The position numbers and the translations under genes are program-made. 18,115 nt of DNA from an uncultured Collinsella sp. (GTDB taxonomy: Bacteria > Actinomycetota > Coriobacteriia > Coriobacteriales > Coriobacteriaceae): the NCBI GenBank assembly GCA_900550835.1, contig URTP01000024.1:1-18115 (forward strand). The letters are read 5' to 3'. Below, piece by piece: positions 7,890-13,450 of the stretch (position 1 is its first letter; each line of letters opens with the position of its first letter). The notes below the pieces were generated by a model that saw only the letters and a list, made by a program, of their open reading frames with translations, had not been told where the DNA came from and did no database searches.

Positions 7890-8049
7890 AACCGACCAAA
7901 AAAGGGACAGTTTATTTTGGCAGGTTTTTTCCTGCGGTTTTGTCCTTTTAGCGAAAAGTGCCCCGCAACTGGCTCAATTCCAGTTGCGGGGCACTTGCGT
8001 TTGCCCAGATAAAACCGACCAAAATAAACCTGTCCCTTTTTGGCAGGTT
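7890..8049. repeat. Nested palindromic element between convergent stop codons
   Basis: Two 37-base arms (7890-7926 and 8013-8049) are inverted, imperfect copies of each other, differing by a few substitutions and two single-base indels. Each arm is itself near-palindromic: AACCnnCCAAAA at one end, TTTTGGnnGGTT at the other, with a core GGGACAG(G)TTTA. Between the arms is a separate perfect 17-bp hairpin (7956-7996). The left arm starts one base after the proC stop and the right arm runs into the stop of the minus-strand small gene, so the element fills the intergenic space exactly. It looks like a paired REP-type (REPIN-like) element; the GGGACAG-TTTATT core resembles repeats linked to Y1/REP transposases (recalled, not searched). 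Confidence 0.75.
7956..7996 (-). terminator. 17-bp hairpin, likely terminator for the convergent pair
   Basis: The arms AAGTGCCCCGCAACTGG (7956-7972) and CCAGTTGCGGGGCACTT (7980-7996) pair perfectly around a 7-base loop. On the minus strand the stem ends in CTTTTCGC, a short U tract, which suits termination of the small membrane-protein gene. On the plus strand the U tract is poor (TTGCGTTT), so termination of proC here is less certain. Confidence 0.6.
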
Positions 8050-8221
8050 AGTCCCAGAAGCTGTCTTCTTCGTCCTCGGACTTGGGGCCGCGGTCGACAT
8101 ACATCTTATGGGTACGCTTCTCCATTACAAAGGCAAGAATCGCAAATAACAGGATGCCGCCGGCGAAAAGGATGGCAAAACCGGTGCGGGTGCCAAACAA
8201 AAAGGAAAAAACTGCGTCCAT
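8048..8221 (-). CDS. Small single-pass membrane protein, 57 aa, function unknown
   Basis: The minus strand encodes a 57-residue protein starting MDAVFSFLFGTRTGFAILF. Residues about 14-32 are one hydrophobic helix (FAILFAGGILLFAILAFVM). A basic stretch follows (EKRTHKMYVDR), giving an expected N-out/C-in orientation by the positive-inside rule, then an acidic, aromatic tail (PKSEDEEDSFWD). An AGAAGG-type ribosome-binding site lies about seven bases before the ATG. Its stop falls at the edge of the palindromic element shared with proC, and it is divergent from serS. I do not recognise the family. The third-position GC bias and clean start support it as a real gene. Confidence 0.7.
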   Translation of the reverse strand: MDAVFSFLFGTRTGFAILFAGGILLFAILAFVMEKRTHKMYVDRGPKSEDEEDSFWD

Positions 8222-8245
8222 TGGGTGCCTTCTTGCGTAGTTGAG

Positions 8246-8275
8246 TTGGGTCGTAAACGCTCATAAGTATATACT
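8246..8275 (+). promoter_or_regulatory. Promoter of serS, with a palindromic -10 shared by the minus strand
   Basis: TTGGGT (8246-8251) and TATACT (8270-8275) are 18 bases apart, upstream of serS. The -10 lies inside the perfect 12-bp palindrome AAGTATATACTT (8265-8276), so the minus strand also reads TATACT (8271-8266) towards the 57-residue gene. The minus -35 is weak (CCTTGT at 17 bases, or TTGTAC at 15). Confidence 0.55.
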
Positions 8276-8332
8276 TGCCCATACATGTACAAGGTTGCAA
8301 CCTAAATGGAATGTATATCGCCGGAGGATCTA

Positions 8333-9616
8333 ATGCTTGATATCAAGTTTGTTCGCGAGAACCCCGATGCCATCGATGTCGCCATGGCTAACCGCCAGAC
8401 GTCTTGGGATCGCGAGAAGTTCTTTGAGCTCGACGACGAGCGTCGTGCCGTCATCACCGAGGTTGAGGAACTTCAAGCCACGCGCAATGCCGAGTCCAAG
8501 AAGATCGGCGCCCTGATGAAGGAGGGCAAGAAGGACGAGGCCGAGGCCGCCAAGGAGGCCGTGCGCGCCGTCAACGAGAAGATTGACGGTCTGGCCGAGC
8601 GCCGCACCGCCCTCGAGCAGGAGCAGTACGACTTCATGGCTCACCTGCCCAACATTCCTTGCGAGGCCACGCCGTACGGCAAGGACGAGGACGAGAACAT
8701 CGAACGCCGTCGTTGGGGCACCCCGCGCGAGTTCGACTTCGACTTTAAGCCGCACTGGGATCTGGGCACCGACCTCGACATCCTTGACTTCGAGCGCGGC
8801 AACAAGCTCTCCGGCAGCCGCTTCACCGTTCTCGGTGGCGCCGGCGCCCGTCTTGAGCGCGCCCTCATCAACTTCTTCCTCGATACGCACACCAGCCGTG
8901 GTTTTAAGGAGTGGTGGCCGCCCATCGTCGTCAAGCGTCAGACCATGTTCGGCACGGGCCAGCTGCCCAAGTTCGAGGACGACGCCTATCACGTCTCGGG
9001 CGACAACTTCCTGATCCCCACCGCCGAGGTCGTGCTCACCAACCTGCACGCCGGTGAGGTCCTCGACGCCGATACCCTGCCGCGCCGCTACACCGCCTTC
9101 ACCCCCTGCTTCCGCGAGGAGGCCGGCTCCGCTGGTCGCGATACCCGCGGCATCATTCGCCAGCACGAGTTCGACAAGGTCGAGATGGTCAAGTTTGCCA
9201 AGCCGGAGGAGTCCGACAAGGAGCTCGAGAGCATGACCGCCGAGGCCGAGTTCCTGCTGCAGCAGCTGGGTCTTCCGTATCGCGTGATTAGCCTGTGCAC
9301 CGGCGACCTGGGCTTCTCTGCCCGTCAGACCTACGACGTCGAGGTCTGGCTGCCGAGCTACAACGCCTACAAGGAGATCAGCTCCTGCTCCAACTGCGGT
9401 GACTTCCAGGCCCGTCGCGCCAACATCAAGTATCGCGACCCCGAGAACTTCAAGGGTTCGCGCTATCTGCACACCCTCAACGGTTCCGGTCTGCCGGCTG
9501 GCCGTACCATGGCAGCCATTCTGGAGAACTACCAGAACGCTGACGGCACCATCACGATCCCCGAGGTTCTGCGTCCCTACATGGGCGGCCTCGAGAAGAT
9601 CGAGCCGGTCGCGTAG
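8333..9616 (+). CDS. serS: Seryl-tRNA synthetase
   Basis: Class II synthetase that charges tRNA-Ser (and tRNA-Sec where present). The N-terminal region (about residues 28-100) is the charged coiled-coil arm that grips the long variable arm of tRNA-Ser. Catalytic motif 2 is FREEAGSAGRDTRGIIRQHEF, and motif 3 is near the C-terminus (NGSGLPAGRTMAAILENYQ). The YKEISSCSNCGDFQARR segment before it is typical. I chose ATG 8333 (MLDIKFVREN) because GGAGG at 8323-8327 precedes it by five bases and the product is the usual 427 residues; an ATG at 8306 adds nine residues upstream of that site. No T-box leader is visible. A strong terminator follows. Confidence 0.97.
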   Translation: MLDIKFVRENPDAIDVAMANRQTSWDREKFFELDDERRAVITEVEELQATRNAESKKIGALMKEGKKDEAEAAKEAVRAVNEKIDGLAERRTALEQEQYDFMAHLPNIPCEATPYGKDEDENIERRRWGTPREFDFDFKPHWDLGTDLDILDFERGNKLSGSRFTVLGGAGARLERALINFFLDTHTSRGFKEWWPPIVVKRQTMFGTGQLPKFEDDAYHVSGDNFLIPTAEVVLTNLHAGEVLDADTLPRRYTAFTPCFREEAGSAGRDTRGIIRQHEFDKVEMVKFAKPEESDKELESMTAEAEFLLQQLGLPYRVISLCTGDLGFSARQTYDVEVWLPSYNAYKEISSCSNCGDFQARRANIKYRDPENFKGSRYLHTLNGSGLPAGRTMAAILENYQNADGTITIPEVLRPYMGGLEKIEPVA

Positions 9617-9639
9617 ATTGGCTGCATAAGCGATTTGCT

Positions 9640-9667
9640 AGGGCACTCCTTTTTGGGGTGCCCTTTT
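9640..9667 (+). terminator. Terminator of serS
   Basis: The arms GGGCACTCC (9640-9648) and GGGGTGCCC (9654-9662) pair, with one G-T wobble, around TTTTT, and TTTTT follows. It lies 23 bases after the serS stop. Confidence 0.9.
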
Positions 9668-9787
9668 TGTGTGCGGCCATTCCATGCTGTGCGGACAGCT
9701 CAATAGAAAACACACGAACAACTGTTCTGTATACAGCCATCTACCTGCTATGCTTTTGCTAAATAAGAGCGAGAGAAAGGGGACGCG

Positions 9788-10165
9788 ATGGAGCTGTTTG
9801 ATGATCGGGTGGTTTTGTTTGAGAGCGACGAGGGCGGGGAGTACCTGCTTGTGACGTGTGAGCCGTCTGGCATGGGTGGCCTGGTGGTTCGACAGACGAG
9901 CGAGGGTCCGTTGACCCAATGGTGCTACGAGGAGTCGCCGCATGTGGTTGAGACGTTTGTGGCGCACGAGGGGCTTGTGGCCCTGGAGCATTTCTATGGG
10001 GTCCGGACATCTAACCAGGTTGCTCGCATGTTGAGTATCTCGTTTGCCGATTATGATTGTGCCCAGCGGGTGAGATCGCTCCTCAGGGAACTTGATGCTA
10101 AGTTTGACGTGATCGAAAAGCCAATCGATCGTACGGGGAACGACGGTATATGCGGAGCAGCATGA
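9788..10165 (+). CDS. Uncharacterised 125-aa protein
   Basis: I do not recognise this protein. It is soluble-looking and acidic at the start (MELFDDRVVLFESDEGGEYLLVTCEP), with alternating hydrophobic residues suggesting beta strands to about residue 60. A helical C-terminal half follows (TSNQVARMLSISFADYDCAQRVRSLLRELDAKFDVIEK). No signal peptide, membrane helix or metal-binding motif is seen. The ATG follows an AAAGGGG-type site at 9776-9782. A possible -10 TATGCT is at 9749-9754, just downstream of the palindrome CTGTATACAG (9727-9736). It is monocistronic, between the serS terminator and tRNA-Arg. The minus strand also has a long open frame here, but it lacks a ribosome-binding site and has an unlikely composition. 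Confidence 0.65.
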   Translation: MELFDDRVVLFESDEGGEYLLVTCEPSGMGGLVVRQTSEGPLTQWCYEESPHVVETFVAHEGLVALEHFYGVRTSNQVARMLSISFADYDCAQRVRSLLRELDAKFDVIEKPIDRTGNDGICGAA

Positions 10166-10200
10166 CAAAACTGCGTTCCAAAAAAAGTTTGAGATTGTGC

Positions 10201-10230
10201 TTGACTCCAATAAGCTAAAGTGGTTTTATA
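10201..10230 (+). promoter_or_regulatory. Promoter of tRNA-Arg
   Basis: TTGACT (10201-10206), one base off the consensus -35, is followed after 18 bases by TTTATA (10225-10230). The mature tRNA starts 12 bases later, matching the layout of the tRNA-Leu promoter. Confidence 0.6.
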
Positions 10231-10241
10231 TGTTTTGCGCT

Positions 10242-10318
10242 GCGGCGTTACCTCAGCTGGATAGAGGGTCTGACTACGAATCAGAACGTCATAGGTTCGA
10301 ATCCTATACGCCGCACCA
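10242..10318 (+). tRNA. tRNA-Arg (anticodon ACG)
   Basis: A 77-base tRNA with acceptor arms GCGGCGT/ACGCCGC, discriminator A and encoded CCA. The anticodon stem TCTGA/TCAGA encloses CTACGAA, giving anticodon ACG; position 34 is expected to become inosine and read CGU/CGC/CGA. The T arm carries GGTTCGAATCC. Confidence 0.97.
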
Positions 10319-10327
10319 TTTGAGATT

Positions 10328-10357
10328 AAAGCTCCCGGCAACGGGGGCTTTTCTTTT
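10328..10357 (+). terminator. Terminator after tRNA-Arg
   Basis: AAAGCTCCCG (10328-10337) pairs with CGGGGGCTTT (10342-10351) around a GCAA tetraloop, followed by TCTTTT. One G-T wobble. The hairpin resembles the one after tRNA-Leu. Confidence 0.9.
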
Positions 10358-10447
10358 ACGTAAACACCGCATTGATTCGAACCTCGGTCGAGGCGCGGGC
10401 GTAAAGCGGACGATTTCCTGTCGACTCGTGTAAGATTCCGAGTAGAT

Positions 10448-10466
10448 GTCGCGACTAATTCGCGAC
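10448..10466 (+). promoter_or_regulatory. Inverted repeat upstream of the TPR-like gene
   Basis: GTCGCGA (10448-10454) and TCGCGAC (10460-10466) form a perfect 7-bp inverted repeat around CTAAT. It lies 38 bases before the start codon and just after a possible -10, TAAGAT (10431-10436), so it could be an operator or a leader hairpin. The rest of 10358-10503 shows only a short inverted T-arm-like stretch at 10374-10384. Confidence 0.35.
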
Positions 10467-10503
10467 CACTCCTTCTTCAAGCGACCGATCAGGGTGATAC
10501 TTC

Positions 10504-12945
10504 GTGGCAGAGCGTCCGACATACAAGCTCAGGTTTCTCGATCCCAAAAAGCGCTTTCCGGCGATGCCCGAGCAGCCTGCGGGACGCTCATATGGCGTGG
10601 TCTGGAAACTCTTTGGCGAGGATCAGCATGAATCTTGCTATGTCGTCGAATTCGTTGGCAAAAGTCATGTGTCGCTTTTGGGCTACGTAAGCGTTTCGGG
10701 CGAGGTGTACAAGGTGGACCGCCCCGTCAGCGAGGCTCCGCTGCCCAACGATCCCGACATGGAACTGGTCCTTGACGAGTCGGATTCCAGTATTGGTGAG
10801 ATTATGGTGAGGGGAGCAAACGGCACGATGCGCGTGCGCGCGCGAACCGTCGGCTCTCCCGAAGGTCCCATGCGCGAACAGTCCGATCACGAGACATGGA
10901 ATTCGACCCGCTCCCTTCCTTACGGTGAGTTCATGGCCTCGATGTTCTTGCGCTACGTCATATTCGCCGATTCTGAAAACGCTGTCTTAGGCGCGGCAGA
11001 CGGTGACGGCCTTGACGAGGGCATGAAAAATGCCGTCGACAAGATCAAACTTGTAAAACTCCCCGAGCCGGTTGAGGTACTGCTGGGTTTTGATTCCACG
11101 CCGCTGCCCGATGCAATCGAAACGTTGCTCTACCGCATTGACCATACAGATAATCCAGGTGGCATTGAGCGCTATGCCGCCGCTTTGATGGGTGAAGTCA
11201 ATCTGCCTCGCCTGCGCACCATTGCGGCCAAAACCGAAATGAGCCTGGCGCGCATCGATCGCTCGAGGCTCTTTTATCTCAATTTTGACCGTAGCCTGCT
11301 GGACCAGGACGAGATCGATATCCTGCTTGCCGTCGAGAGCCGCCTGAACCGCCTATCGGGCATTCTTGAGCGTATTGGGGCAGGGTTGGGCCCCGTTGCC
11401 TCGTCGCCAAGCTTTGAGGGCTGCTCGCTCTTTGACCTATGGCACATCAGCAAGACGACAAACGACGTTCCTCGCCTGCTCGAAACGCTGTCGAATGACA
11501 ACCCGTGGGCCAAGCCGGGGACGGTTGCGTGCCAGCCGGGTGGCGAGTGGGACGTTCGCACCCGCTTTGCACGTATCGTAGAAGCGCTCAACGTGGTCAC
11601 GCGGCTCGATTACACCTATCGAGTGAACGTCGCCGAGGGCATCATGCTGGTGCGATTTGGCCGCACGGTTGTCGATGCTATGCCGCAGCGCGAATACGAT
11701 GCTCAAGATGACGCCTGGCGCGAGGTAGATGAGCCTAAGCGCGCAGCATGGGCCACCGAGCACGATGCGCGTATTGCGCTTACACTCGCAGCGGCTTGCT
11801 TTGCCTCGGGTGCTCGCATCACGCGCTGCTACGTGCAGATTGCGGCTCCCGACGGCGAGCAGGGCGAGCGCGTTGTTAAAACGTACTCCTTTGGCCGTGC
11901 GGCTTATCTGGCCGATTGCGTTTCTGTCGCCAAGGATCTTGAGAGCATGGACATGGACGATATGCCGTGCAAGCGTGTGCTTGAGGCGTATGAGGCAGAT
12001 GCGCCGGACATGATTGAGTCTGCAGAAGTTCACGCCCGACCACGTGATGACCATCGTCCATTGCCGCCTGCGCTTCGCGATTTACTGCTCGCTGATACGG
12101 CTGACGAGCTTGAGGTCATGGAGGAGGACAACGATCCGTATGTTGCCCGCGTCGTCGAGCTGCGCGAGCAATCCAAAGTTGACCGAGCTGGTGCTTTCGA
12201 GGGCTTTTCTCGCCTTGTCGAGGAACTGGAAGCCAAGTGTACTGTTGCTGAGCTTTTGGCGACGGGACCGGTGCAGACCCAGTTCTGCGACAACCAGCTG
12301 GTGCGTATGGTACTGCCGGTGTTGGAAGAGGACCGCTCTGTGCGAATCCTTCGTGCGCCCGATGCGCTGTACTTTGCCCAGCACGAGATCTGCAGCTTTT
12401 ACGCCGAACAAGAGGACTTTGAGCGTGCACTGCCCGAGGTGCGTCGTCTCTACGATTTGGCGCGCTCGTCCATGCAGTCGCACTTTGCGCTCATCAACGT
12501 GCTAGCACGCCTGGAGCGCTATGACGAGATTATAGAGGTGGCGCGCCACGGCCTGCGCATTGCCAGCGACCGGCCTTCGATCGGCTACCTGTTCTATCGC
12601 CTGGCATTCGCCTACTGGAACTGCGACCAGCTCGAGCTGGCGCTGGCATGTTATCGCCTGGTGCCGCGCGGCGAGGAATCGGGCGGCAGTGCGCAGGAGG
12701 AAATGCAGGGCCTTATGAACGAGATGGGCGTCATCAAACCGCCCACGTTTGAGGGGGCTGTCGAGACCATCCGCAAGGCAGGTCTTGAGCTGCCGCCGGT
12801 GCCCGCCGTGACCAATCAACTCGCGGATGCCGCCGTGCAGCTCGTCGATAACGGCTTCTTTTTCTTGGCGCGCGGCTGCATCTACCAAATGTGGCGCACC
12901 ATGGGCAACGACGAGCTCGGCTCCCTCAACCGCTCGCTGGGGTAG
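10504..12945 (+). CDS. Large uncharacterised protein with C-terminal TPR-like helices
   Basis: An 813-residue protein I cannot assign to a named family. No signal peptide or membrane segment is seen, so it is probably cytosolic. The first 150 residues look mixed and strand-rich (KLRFLDPKKRF, VSLLGYVSVSGEVYKV). The middle holds WHISKTTNDVPRLLETLSNDNPWAKPGT and a strand-rich stretch around residues 420-480 (ITRCYVQIAAPDG). Residues about 620-720 form successive helical pairs with TPR-like spacing (YFAQHEICSFYAEQEDFERALPEV; LINVLARLERYDEIIEVARHGL; LFYRLAFAYWNCDQLELALACY), suggesting a protein-binding scaffold. The GTG start is supported by AGGGTGA at 10491-10497, six bases upstream. It stands alone between tRNA genes, with no partner to hint at its role. 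Confidence 0.8.
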   Translation: MAERPTYKLRFLDPKKRFPAMPEQPAGRSYGVVWKLFGEDQHESCYVVEFVGKSHVSLLGYVSVSGEVYKVDRPVSEAPLPNDPDMELVLDESDSSIGEIMVRGANGTMRVRARTVGSPEGPMREQSDHETWNSTRSLPYGEFMASMFLRYVIFADSENAVLGAADGDGLDEGMKNAVDKIKLVKLPEPVEVLLGFDSTPLPDAIETLLYRIDHTDNPGGIERYAAALMGEVNLPRLRTIAAKTEMSLARIDRSRLFYLNFDRSLLDQDEIDILLAVESRLNRLSGILERIGAGLGPVASSPSFEGCSLFDLWHISKTTNDVPRLLETLSNDNPWAKPGTVACQPGGEWDVRTRFARIVEALNVVTRLDYTYRVNVAEGIMLVRFGRTVVDAMPQREYDAQDDAWREVDEPKRAAWATEHDARIALTLAAACFASGARITRCYVQIAAPDGEQGERVVKTYSFGRAAYLADCVSVAKDLESMDMDDMPCKRVLEAYEADAPDMIESAEVHARPRDDHRPLPPALRDLLLADTADELEVMEEDNDPYVARVVELREQSKVDRAGAFEGFSRLVEELEAKCTVAELLATGPVQTQFCDNQLVRMVLPVLEEDRSVRILRAPDALYFAQHEICSFYAEQEDFERALPEVRRLYDLARSSMQSHFALINVLARLERYDEIIEVARHGLRIASDRPSIGYLFYRLAFAYWNCDQLELALACYRLVPRGEESGGSAQEEMQGLMNEMGVIKPPTFEGAVETIRKAGLELPPVPAVTNQLADAAVQLVDNGFFFLARGCIYQMWRTMGNDELGSLNRSLG

Positions 12946-12968
12946 GCGAAGCTTCCAAGGAGGAAAGG

Positions 12969-12983
12969 ATGCTAGGCAATTAG
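12969..12983 (+). other. Four-codon mini-ORF behind a strong Shine-Dalgarno
   Basis: AAGGAGGAAAGG (12957-12968) stands just before ATG CTA GGC AAT TAG, encoding MLGN. It lies 23 bases after the TPR-like gene stop and before the tRNA-Ser promoter. It could be the remnant of a deleted gene or chance; no function is claimed. Confidence 0.2.
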
Positions 12984-12994
12984 AAAATTTCCTC

Positions 12995-13023
12995 TTGCCC
13001 AACTTCGGCTGTTTGGTTACTAT
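12995..13023 (+). promoter_or_regulatory. Promoter of tRNA-Ser
   Basis: TTGCCC (12995-13000) and TACTAT (13018-13023) have 17-base spacing, with the mature tRNA starting 15 bases after the -10. Confidence 0.62.
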
Positions 13024-13037
13024 AGAACGGCTGTTAC

Positions 13038-13128
13038 GGAGAGCTGACCGAGAGGCCGAAGGTGCTCGCCTGCTAAGCGAGTATGCCCCAAAAGGGCATC
13101 TGGGGTTCGAATCCCCAGCTCTCCGCCA
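13038..13128 (+). tRNA. tRNA-Ser (anticodon GCT)
   Basis: A 91-base class II tRNA with acceptor arms GGAGAGC/GCTCTCC, discriminator G and encoded CCA. The anticodon stem CTCGC/GCGAG encloses CTGCTAA, giving anticodon GCT for AGC/AGU. The long variable arm is TATGCCCCAAAAGGGCAT, and the T arm is GGGGTTCGAATCCCC. Its 3' 18 bases recur exactly at 13301-13318. Confidence 0.96.
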
Positions 13129-13200
13129 GTACGAATTTGAAGAAGGGTCCTATTTGGGACCCTTTTTTGTGCGGAGAAAGGAGGCTGGGGATTCGAACCC
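13111..13200 (+). repeat. Repeat copy 1: tRNA-Ser 3' end, terminator, inverted T-arm
   Basis: This 90-base unit matches 13301-13390 with no gaps. The first 20 bases (tRNA 3' end plus GT), the terminator arm AGAAGGGTCC and the last 17 bases (GCTGGGGATTCGAACCC) are identical; the spacers between have diverged. The last 17 bases are the exact reverse complement of tRNA-Ser 13103-13119. Confidence 0.85.
13143..13168 (+). terminator. Terminator after tRNA-Ser
   Basis: AAGGGTCC (13143-13150) pairs with GGACCCTT (13157-13164), followed by TTTT. The A-rich left side also gives a U tract on the minus strand, so it may work both ways. Confidence 0.88.
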
Positions 13201-13314
13201 GAGAGGGCACGGGCGTTAAGCAAACGCGAAAGCGTTTGTAGCCCGTGGGCGAAAAGCCGCCAGGCTTTGAAGCCGGAGGGCATGCGCAGCATGCCCGGAC
13301 ATCCCCAGCTCTCC
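13180..13314. other. Closed multi-hairpin foldback segment downstream of tRNA-Ser
   Basis: The ends pair: GGAG (13180-13183) with CTCC (13311-13314), then, past one bulged base, GCTGGGGAT (13184-13192) with ATCCCCAGC (13301-13309), making a 13-bp closing stem. Inside are a long hairpin (CACGGGC/GCCCGTG outer, CAAACGC-GAAA-GCGTTTG inner; 13208-13247), weaker GGC-GAAAA-GCC (13248-13258) and GGCT-TTGA-AGCC (13263-13274) hairpins, and GGGCATGC-GCA-GCATGCCC (13278-13296). No ORF with a ribosome-binding site is present. It could be a small structured RNA on either strand, or an excised or miniature mobile element whose ends derive from the tRNA. I do not recognise a known RNA family. Confidence 0.55.
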
Positions 13315-13390
13315 GCCAGTTTAACTTTAAAGAAGGGTCCCATCGGGGGCCCTTTTTTAGTTGAACCACGTTAGCTGGGGATTCGAACCC
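13301..13390 (+). repeat. Repeat copy 2: partial tRNA-Ser 3' end, terminator, inverted T-arm
   Basis: Second copy of the unit at 13111-13200, shifted by exactly 190 bases. It has only the last part of the T arm, the acceptor 3' strand and CCA, so it cannot be a tRNA. Duplicated tRNA 3' ends are the usual mark of tyrosine-recombinase integration, but a tandem duplication would also give this. Confidence 0.85.
13333..13358 (+). terminator. Terminator in repeat copy 2
   Basis: AAGGGTCCC (13333-13341) pairs with GGGGCCCTT (13346-13354, one wobble) and is followed by TTTT. It is a diverged copy of the terminator at 13143-13168. Confidence 0.75.
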
Positions 13391-13395
13391 TCAAA

Positions 13396-13425
13396 AAAAG
13401 AGGCACCCTTTCGGATGCCTCTTTT
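13396..13425 (-). terminator. Terminator of the D,D-carboxypeptidase gene (bidirectional)
   Basis: AAAAGAGGCA (13396-13405) pairs perfectly with TGCCTCTTTT (13416-13425). On the minus strand the stem ends in seven T residues, 26 bases after the carboxypeptidase stop. The plus strand also ends in TTTT, so it may stop readthrough from the tRNA-Ser side. Confidence 0.9.
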
Positions 13426-13450
13426 CGGTGAGCGTATTGTTCGTTCGACC

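Noticed and set aside
8330..9472. 380-codon minus-strand open frame opposite serS
   Set aside because: Low-complexity Leu/Val/Gly/Ala-rich product typical of a codon-bias shadow; serS on the plus strand is certain.
9715..9727. LexA (SOS) box CGAAC-n-GTTC
   Set aside because: The spacing between GAAC and GTTC is five bases, not the four of the Gram-positive LexA consensus.
9638..10210. 190-codon minus-strand frame opposite the 125-aa gene
   Set aside because: No ribosome-binding site and an unlikely composition; the plus-strand frame has a good start site. The plus-strand gene itself is unproven, so this rejection is moderate.
13180..13314. CRISPR array or tmRNA
   Set aside because: There are only two repeat copies with a single interval, no regular spacers, and no tmRNA-type tag-coding frame or alanine-type acceptor.
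13361..13390. A tRNA gene on the minus strand suggested by GGGTTCGAATCCCCAGC
   Set aside because: Only the T arm is present; no matching acceptor, D or anticodon arms and no CCA end can be built around it.
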